A DNA stretch of 10,266 bases, taken from positions 1 through 10,266 of the forward strand of contig JAFAGU010000132.1 in assembly GCA_019237595.1 (NCBI GenBank). The letters are read 5' to 3'. This document shows positions 6,756 through 10,266 of this stretch, piece after piece. The notes under the pieces were generated by a model. It was not told where the DNA came from, ran no database searches, and saw only the letters and a list, made by a program, of their open reading frames with translations. This stretch comes from Betaproteobacteria bacterium. GTDB taxonomy: Bacteria > Pseudomonadota > Gammaproteobacteria > Burkholderiales > SG8-39. The position numbers and the translations under genes are program-made. Numbering within the stretch: position 1 is the stretch's first letter; each line of letters begins with the position of its first letter.

Positions 6756-6761
6756 TACAAT
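6756..6761 (+). promoter_or_regulatory. Putative -10 element TACAAT of the dioxygenase gene, 7 nt before ATG 6769
   Basis: TACAAT matches TATAAT at 5 of 6 bases, and the spacer GGAGGCA (7 nt) leads to ATG 6769. The alternative ATG at 6760 lies inside this hexamer, which argues for 6769. GGAGG within the spacer is only 2 nt from the ATG, too close for a normal Shine-Dalgarno. No -35 is recognisable. Confidence 0.45.
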
Positions 6762-6768
6762 GGAGGCA

Positions 6769-7734
6769 ATGGGCTTCCACGAGCATTCGTCGGCGAGCTT
6801 CGCATGGACGGCGGCCTCGTTTGCCGGGCCGGACGCGTACATGGTCGATATCGCCTCGGACCTCGCCAAGGCCTACGCCGAGGTGAGGGAGGGCAGGGGG
6901 TTCGTGGTGATCCGCGGCCTGCCGCTCGACGGCTCGCTCGAGGATTTCGTGCAGGCGGTCGAGCACCTCGGCGAGCATTTCGGCCACCTCCTTTCGCAGA
7001 ACGCCCAGGGCGAGACGGTCGGCCACGTGATCGATGCGAGCGGCGAGGATCCGACGCCCCGCATGTACCGAAGCAACCTCGAGCTCCGGCCGCACAGCGA
7101 CATCACGGCGATGATCGCGCTCGCGTGCTGGCAGAAGTCCTTGTCGGGCGGCGCGTCGGTCCTCGTGAGCGGCATTACCGTGCACGACGAGCTCCGGCGG
7201 TGCACGCCGGCCGCGCTGCCGCCTCTCTATCGCGGCTACCATTACCATCGCCTGGGCGAGCAGGGCCCCGAGGACGAGCCCACGACCCCATATCGCGTGC
7301 CGGTGTTCGCCAATCGCGGCGGCGCGCTGAGCGTGCGCTACCAGCGCGCAGGCATTGCGGCTGGGCACCGCGAGCGCGGCGTGCCTCTCGACGAAGCCGA
7401 CATCGCGGCGCTGAATGCGTTCGATGCGGTCGCCAAGGCCCCGGAAAACCGGATTGCCTTCTACCTGGAGCGAGGCGACGTCCTGGTCGTGAACAATTAC
7501 ACGGTCATGCATGCGCGCACCGCGTTCCAGAACGACCCGGCGCCGGGGCGCGAGCGGCGGCTCGTCAGGTTGTGGCTCGACCGCGAGGGATTCCGCGACG
7601 TGCCGCCAGAATTCAAGCTCTTTCCCACGAACGGCGTGCCGCCGCAGCCTGGCGCCGCCTGCACCTACGATTTTCGCAAGCTCTACGCCGAGGACCCGAT
7701 CGGCACGGGCGGGATCCCCAAGGTCCTCTCTTGA
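6769..7734 (+). CDS. TauD/TfdA-family Fe(II)/2-oxoglutarate-dependent dioxygenase
   Basis: 321 residues from ATG 6769 (324 from the ATG at 6760; numbering here uses the longer form). The double-stranded beta-helix signature is complete. GRGFVVIRGLPLDG (46-58) is the usual N-terminal strand, and H112-S-D114 in LRPHSDITAMIAL gives two iron ligands. H251 in VVNNYTVMHARTAF gives the third, and ERRLVRLWLD supplies the arginine (R267 or R270) for 2-oxoglutarate. The family hydroxylates or cleaves small substrates such as taurine, aryloxyacetates and other acids or amines, using O2 and 2-oxoglutarate; the substrate is not readable here. No signal peptide is seen, so it is cytoplasmic. The TGA overlaps the TTG start of the downstream periplasmic binding protein. 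This suggests an operon in which the binding protein helps take up the substrate. Confidence 0.9.
   Translation: MGFHEHSSASFAWTAASFAGPDAYMVDIASDLAKAYAEVREGRGFVVIRGLPLDGSLEDFVQAVEHLGEHFGHLLSQNAQGETVGHVIDASGEDPTPRMYRSNLELRPHSDITAMIALACWQKSLSGGASVLVSGITVHDELRRCTPAALPPLYRGYHYHRLGEQGPEDEPTTPYRVPVFANRGGALSVRYQRAGIAAGHRERGVPLDEADIAALNAFDAVAKAPENRIAFYLERGDVLVVNNYTVMHARTAFQNDPAPGRERRLVRLWLDREGFRDVPPEFKLFPTNGVPPQPGAACTYDFRKLYAEDPIGTGGIPKVLS
7720..7723 (+). promoter_or_regulatory. Short Shine-Dalgarno AAGG for the TTG start of the Bug-type gene
   Basis: AAGG inside the last codons of the dioxygenase lies 7 nt before TTG 7731. It supports initiation at the TTGA overlap. Confidence 0.55.
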
Positions 7735-8672
7735 GGTGGCTGGCGGTCTTGCTGCTCGCCGCGGCGACTGCGGCGGGCGCGCAGAATTTCCCTGTCCGCG
7801 CGGTGAAGCTCGTCGTGCCGTTCCCGCCCGGCGGTGCGACGGACATCATCGGCCGGCTCGTCGCGGCAAAGATGCAAGAGGTGTGGGGACAGGCCGTGGT
7901 CGTCGACAACCGACCCGGAGCGGGAACCGTGGTGGCGACCGACTACGTGGCGAAAAGCCCGGCGGAGGGATACACGCTCGGGATGGTCGTCACCGCGCAC
8001 GTGATCAACCCGAGCCTTCGCGCGAACATGCCCTTCGACACGGTGCGCGACCTCGCGGGCGTCACGCAGGTCTCCATCCAGCACCTCGTGCTCGCTGCCA
8101 ACCCGGATTTCCCGGCGAGCAACGTCGCCGAACTGATCGCGCTCGCGCGCAAGAACCCGGGCAGCCTCGCGTACGCCACTCCCGGGGCGGGCACCGCCAT
8201 GCACCTCTCGTTCGAGCTCCTCAAGAGCGCGGCGGGAATCGATGTCCTGCACGTTCCCTATAAGGGAGGCGCGCCGGCACAGCAGGATGTCGTGGGCGGG
8301 CGCGTGCCCCTGCTGATGGACGTGCTCTACGCGGCCGAGCCGCTCGTACGGGCCGGGAAGCTGAAGGTCCTTGCCCTGATGAGCCCGCAGCGCACGGCCG
8401 CTCCGTATCCGATCGTCGCCGAGACCGTCCCCGGCGTGAGCGCGCTCAGCATTGTGGGGATCGTGGTGCCGGCCGCCACGCCGCGGCCGCTCGTCGAGCG
8501 CCTTTCCACCGACATCGCACGCGCCGTGAAATCCTCAGACCTCGCCGAACGCATGCGCGAGCTCGGCATGGAGCCGGTGGGATCGACTCCAGCAGAGTTC
8601 GACGGCTACATACGCGCCGAGATCGCGAAATGGGCACCCGTAGTGAAGGCCTCGGGCGCGAAGGCGGACTAG
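7731..8672 (+). CDS. Bug/TctC-type periplasmic solute-binding protein (tripartite tricarboxylate transporter family)
   Basis: 313 residues from TTG 7731. This start gives a classic signal peptide: MRW, a hydrophobic run LAVLLLAAATAA, and an AGA site with cleavage expected before Q18. The frame is open for about 930 bases further upstream, but that part is antisense-like shadow over the dioxygenase and lacks a signal. Family motifs follow in order: VPFPPGGATDIIGR (29-42), VDNRPGAGT (58-66), VAKSPAEGYTLG, YATPGAGTAMHLSFE, HVPYKGGAPAQQD (from 174), GRVPLLMDV and a C-terminal KWAPVVKASGAKAD. Bug proteins bind carboxylates and other small solutes in the periplasm. Most in Burkholderiales are orphans without linked TctA/TctB membrane genes, as here. 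The start overlaps the dioxygenase stop by TTGA, so translation is probably coupled. It is convergent with suhB across 16 bp, with no terminator seen. Confidence 0.93.
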   Translation: MRWLAVLLLAAATAAGAQNFPVRAVKLVVPFPPGGATDIIGRLVAAKMQEVWGQAVVVDNRPGAGTVVATDYVAKSPAEGYTLGMVVTAHVINPSLRANMPFDTVRDLAGVTQVSIQHLVLAANPDFPASNVAELIALARKNPGSLAYATPGAGTAMHLSFELLKSAAGIDVLHVPYKGGAPAQQDVVGGRVPLLMDVLYAAEPLVRAGKLKVLALMSPQRTAAPYPIVAETVPGVSALSIVGIVVPAATPRPLVERLSTDIARAVKSSDLAERMRELGMEPVGSTPAEFDGYIRAEIAKWAPVVKASGAKAD

Positions 8673-8688
8673 TGCTTGCCGTCGGGTG

Positions 8689-9462
8689 CTACTTGAGCGC
8701 CTGAAGGAGCCCCGGAAAAACCTTCGGCGCCGCGGCGCAGATCTCGCCCTTCGTCAGATAGTCGTGCTCGCCTTCCAGGTCGCCGACGAGGCCGCCGGCT
8801 TCGAGGATGAGCAACGCGCCCGCCGCCATGTCCCAAGGCGAAAGGCCAAGCTCCCAAAAGCCGTCGAGCCGGCCGCAGGCCACGTAGGCGAGGTCGAGCG
8901 CCGCTGCGCCGGCGCGCCGCACCCCCGCCGTCTTTTCCATGAGCGTGCGAAGCTGCCGCAAGTAGAGATCGGCGCGGCGCATTTCGCGAAAGGGAAAGCC
9001 GGTGCCGATGAGCGAGTCGCCCAGCCGCTGGCACTTGGAGACGCGGATCCGCCGGTCGTTTAGGAAGGCGCCGCGGCCCTTGGAGGCGGTAAAGAGCTCG
9101 TTGCGAGTCGGGTCGTAGACGACGGCGTGGGCGAGGCTGCCTCGGTGCTCGACGCCGATGGAGACGCAGTATTGGGGAAAGCCGTGGATGAAGTTCGTCG
9201 TGCCGTCGAGCGGGTCGATGATCCAGCGGTACTCCGATTTCTGCGCGCTCTCCCCAGACTCCTCGGCGAGGATGGCGTGGTCCGGGTAAGCGGCGTGCAC
9301 GGCGGCGATGATCGCCGCCTCGGCCGCCTTGTCCACCTCGGTGACGAAGTCGTTCGTGCGTTTGGCCTTCACCTCGAGCGCGCCGCTGTCGAGCGAGGCG
9401 CGGTTGATGATCGAGCCGGCGCGGCGAGCGGCGCGCACGGCGATCGTGAGCATCGGGTGCAT
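8689..9462 (-). CDS. suhB: Inositol-1-monophosphatase family protein SuhB
   Basis: 257 residues, the usual length for the family. Residues TNDFVTEVDKAAE (37-49) and LAEESG (65-70, E67 as a metal ligand) are followed by the motif-A sequence WIIDPLDGTTNFIHG (80-94, D83 and D86 as metal ligands, with T88). Motif B is LSPWDMAAGALLILEAGG (207-224, D211). These are the Mg- and Li-sensitive phosphatase signatures. SuhB hydrolyses myo-inositol 1-phosphate. In E. coli it also joins the Nus complex on RNA polymerase in rRNA antitermination; whether it does so here is not visible. ATG 9462 is chosen, and M4 at 9453 is an alternative. Neither has a Shine-Dalgarno, but TAAAAT lies 9 nt before 9462. The gene is divergent from trmJ by 28 bp, a common betaproteobacterial arrangement. 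Confidence 0.94.
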   Translation of the reverse strand: MHPMLTIAVRAARRAGSIINRASLDSGALEVKAKRTNDFVTEVDKAAEAAIIAAVHAAYPDHAILAEESGESAQKSEYRWIIDPLDGTTNFIHGFPQYCVSIGVEHRGSLAHAVVYDPTRNELFTASKGRGAFLNDRRIRVSKCQRLGDSLIGTGFPFREMRRADLYLRQLRTLMEKTAGVRRAGAAALDLAYVACGRLDGFWELGLSPWDMAAGALLILEAGGLVGDLEGEHDYLTKGEICAAAPKVFPGLLQALK

Positions 9463-9471
9463 GGGCCGCGC

Positions 9472-9477
9472 ATTTTA
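9472..9477 (-). promoter_or_regulatory. Putative -10 element TAAAAT of suhB, 9 nt before the ATG
   Basis: TAAAAT (5 of 6 matches) lies in an AT-rich island, TAATAAAAT on the minus strand, within otherwise GC-rich DNA. A 9-nt GC-only spacer leads to ATG 9462. It shares two bases with the plus-strand hexamer of trmJ. No -35 match is seen; one would have to lie inside trmJ. Confidence 0.42.
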
Positions 9478-9481
9478 TTAG
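9476..9481 (+). promoter_or_regulatory. Weak -10 candidate TATTAG of trmJ, 9 nt before the ATG
   Basis: TATTAG matches at 4 of 6 bases, and the spacer ACTTCCGCC (9 nt) leads to ATG 9491, with no Shine-Dalgarno in between. This is the weakest of the six hexamers found in this position. TTTTAT at 9473-9478 is an alternative. Confidence 0.3.
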
Positions 9482-9490
9482 ACTTCCGCC

Positions 9491-10186
9491 ATGGCCCAGG
9501 TTCGCGTCGTGCTTTGCCGCCCCAGCCACCCGGGCAACATCGGCTCCGCCGCGCGTGCCATGAAGAGCATGGGGTTCACCGATTTGCGCCTGGTGGCGCC
9601 GGAGAAATTTCCCGCGAAGGAAGCCGAATGGATGGCCACGAACGCGGGCGACGTCCTCGAAAGAACGACGATCCATGCGACGCTCGAGGAGGCGATCGCG
9701 GACTGCACGGCGGCCTACGCGCTTTCGGCGCGCCCGAGGGAATGGTCGCCGCAAGTGCTCGACGTGCGCACCGCCGCCCTCGATGCGGCGAAGCAACCCG
9801 GACCGGTCGCGTTCGTGTTCGGGAACGAGCAGTCGGGGCTGACGAACGAGGAGGTCATGGCCTGCCAGTTCCTCGTGCACATTCCGGCGAGCGCGGACTT
9901 CTCTTCGCTCAATCTTTCGCATGCCGTTCAGGTGGTGGCGTACGAGCTCCTGATGGCGGGCCATCCGCAAGTACCGAAGGGCCTGGAGCAGAAGCTCGCG
10001 ACCTCCGCCGACCGCGAAGGGCTCTATGCGCATCTCAATGAAGCCGCCATCCGGAGCGGATTCCTCGTGCCGGAGACGGGCTCCAAGCTCCCGGAGCGCT
10101 TGCGTCGCCTTTTCTCCCGCGTGCCGTTGCTCGAGCGCGAGGAGGTCAATATCCTGCGCGGCCTCCTGAAAGCCTTACTGAAATAG
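9491..10186 (+). CDS. trmJ: tRNA (cytidine/uridine-2'-O-)-methyltransferase TrmJ
   Basis: 231 residues, slightly shorter than the 246 of E. coli TrmJ. It has the three SPOUT (SpoU/TrmH) motifs: motif 1 VLCRPSHPGNIGSAARAMK (7-25, with the family arginine at R22), motif 2 FVFGNEQSGLTNEE (108-121), and motif 3 IPASADFSSLNLSHAVQVVA (131-150). Motifs 2 and 3 form the trefoil knot that binds SAM. TrmJ methylates the 2'-OH of nucleotide 32 in the anticodon loop of several tRNAs and acts as a dimer. The C-terminal helical tail, with EREEVNILRGLLKALL, is also typical of TrmJ. The ATG at 9491 begins the conserved MAQVRVVLCRP and is 28 bp from the divergent suhB start. cysE begins 25 bp downstream. Confidence 0.94.
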   Translation: MAQVRVVLCRPSHPGNIGSAARAMKSMGFTDLRLVAPEKFPAKEAEWMATNAGDVLERTTIHATLEEAIADCTAAYALSARPREWSPQVLDVRTAALDAAKQPGPVAFVFGNEQSGLTNEEVMACQFLVHIPASADFSSLNLSHAVQVVAYELLMAGHPQVPKGLEQKLATSADREGLYAHLNEAAIRSGFLVPETGSKLPERLRRLFSRVPLLEREEVNILRGLLKALLK

Positions 10187-10197
10187 TCGGAAACCCT

Positions 10198-10203
10198 TAG
10201 AAT
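10198..10203 (+). promoter_or_regulatory. Putative -10 element TAGAAT of cysE, 8 nt before the ATG
   Basis: TAGAAT (5 of 6 matches) with the spacer TCGTCCCC (8 nt) before ATG 10212 lies in the 25-bp gap after trmJ. TTACTG at 10175-10180 sits 17 bp upstream but is a poor -35 (2 of 6). No Shine-Dalgarno lies between the hexamer and the ATG. Confidence 0.42.
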
Positions 10204-10211
10204 TCGTCCCC

Positions 10212-10266
10212 ATGCTGAGGAAGCTTCGCGGCGACGTCGACTGCATCCTCGAGCGCGATCCTGCCG
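10212..10266 (+). CDS. cysE: Serine O-acetyltransferase CysE, first 18 codons (runs off the right edge)
   Basis: The frame from ATG 10212 reads MLRKLRGDVDCILERDPA to the window edge. This resembles the N-terminus of betaproteobacterial serine acetyltransferases (an M-x-x-x-LR-x-D...ERDPA pattern). It also sits where cysE is expected, directly after trmJ in the suhB/trmJ/cysE cluster. CysE makes O-acetylserine for cysteine synthesis. Only the N-terminal helix is present and the catalytic hexapeptide-repeat domain lies outside the window, so the call rests on a short match plus gene order. Confidence 0.7.
   Translation, partial: MLRKLRGDVDCILERDPA

Noticed and set aside
6804..8672. A 622-codon reading of the Bug-type gene with a long N-terminal extension
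   Set aside because: The first about 309 codons are an out-of-frame shadow of the dioxygenase. The TTG at 7731 gives a proper signal peptide and the expected family length.
8673..8688. Possible terminator between the convergent Bug-type gene and suhB
   Set aside because: Only 16 bp, with no inverted repeat or T-run.
8669..10033. Minus-strand frame of about 454 codons spanning suhB and antisense to trmJ
   Set aside because: Shadow of two well-supported genes, with no motif of its own.

Overview
The window looks like chromosomal sequence from a high-GC betaproteobacterium, most likely Burkholderiales or a relative. Three things suggest this: the protein sequences (MutS, TatD, SuhB, TrmJ), a Bug-type periplasmic solute-binding protein of the kind that is greatly expanded in Burkholderiales, and the order suhB <- -> trmJ -> cysE, which is familiar in that class. 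I see no phage, insertion sequence, CRISPR array, rRNA or tRNA. Coding is dense, no gap exceeds about 155 bp, and both window edges cut through genes.

Layout. (1) Positions 1-3963, minus strand: mutS (mismatch repair) -> tatD (metal-dependent DNase) -> an AMP-forming acyl-CoA synthetase that runs off the left edge. tatD follows mutS by 20 bp, and the synthetase start lies 47 bp inside the end of tatD. (2) Positions 4058-5690, plus strand: a flavin-reductase-like FMN protein, then, after a clear promoter with an inverted repeat, a single-chain fusion of an AHSA1/SRPBCC domain with a PhnB/YjdN-type VOC domain. (3) Positions 5720-6616, minus strand: a PrmC/HemK-family glutamine methyltransferase with a TTG start and a strong Shine-Dalgarno. 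(4) Positions 6769-8672, plus strand: a TauD/TfdA-family Fe(II)/2-oxoglutarate dioxygenase whose stop codon overlaps (TTGA) the TTG start of a Bug/TctC-type periplasmic binding protein, suggesting coupled substrate capture and oxidation. (5) Position 8689 to the end: suhB (minus), divergent by 28 bp from trmJ (plus), followed by the first 18 codons of cysE.

The genes are mostly housekeeping plus ordinary accessory metabolism, and I do not see an obviously new multi-gene system. The most interesting signal is regulatory. At five starts (tatD, mutS, dioxygenase, suhB, cysE) a hexamer matching the -10 consensus at 5 of 6 bases lies 7-9 nt upstream of the start codon, and trmJ has a weaker 4/6 version. 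No usable Shine-Dalgarno was found at these starts. That is the geometry expected of leaderless transcripts. The AHSA1-VOC fusion, the PrmC homologue and the Bug gene instead carry clear Shine-Dalgarno sites. The pattern also settles several start codons, including the dioxygenase ATG at 6769 and, with less certainty, a TTG start for mutS.
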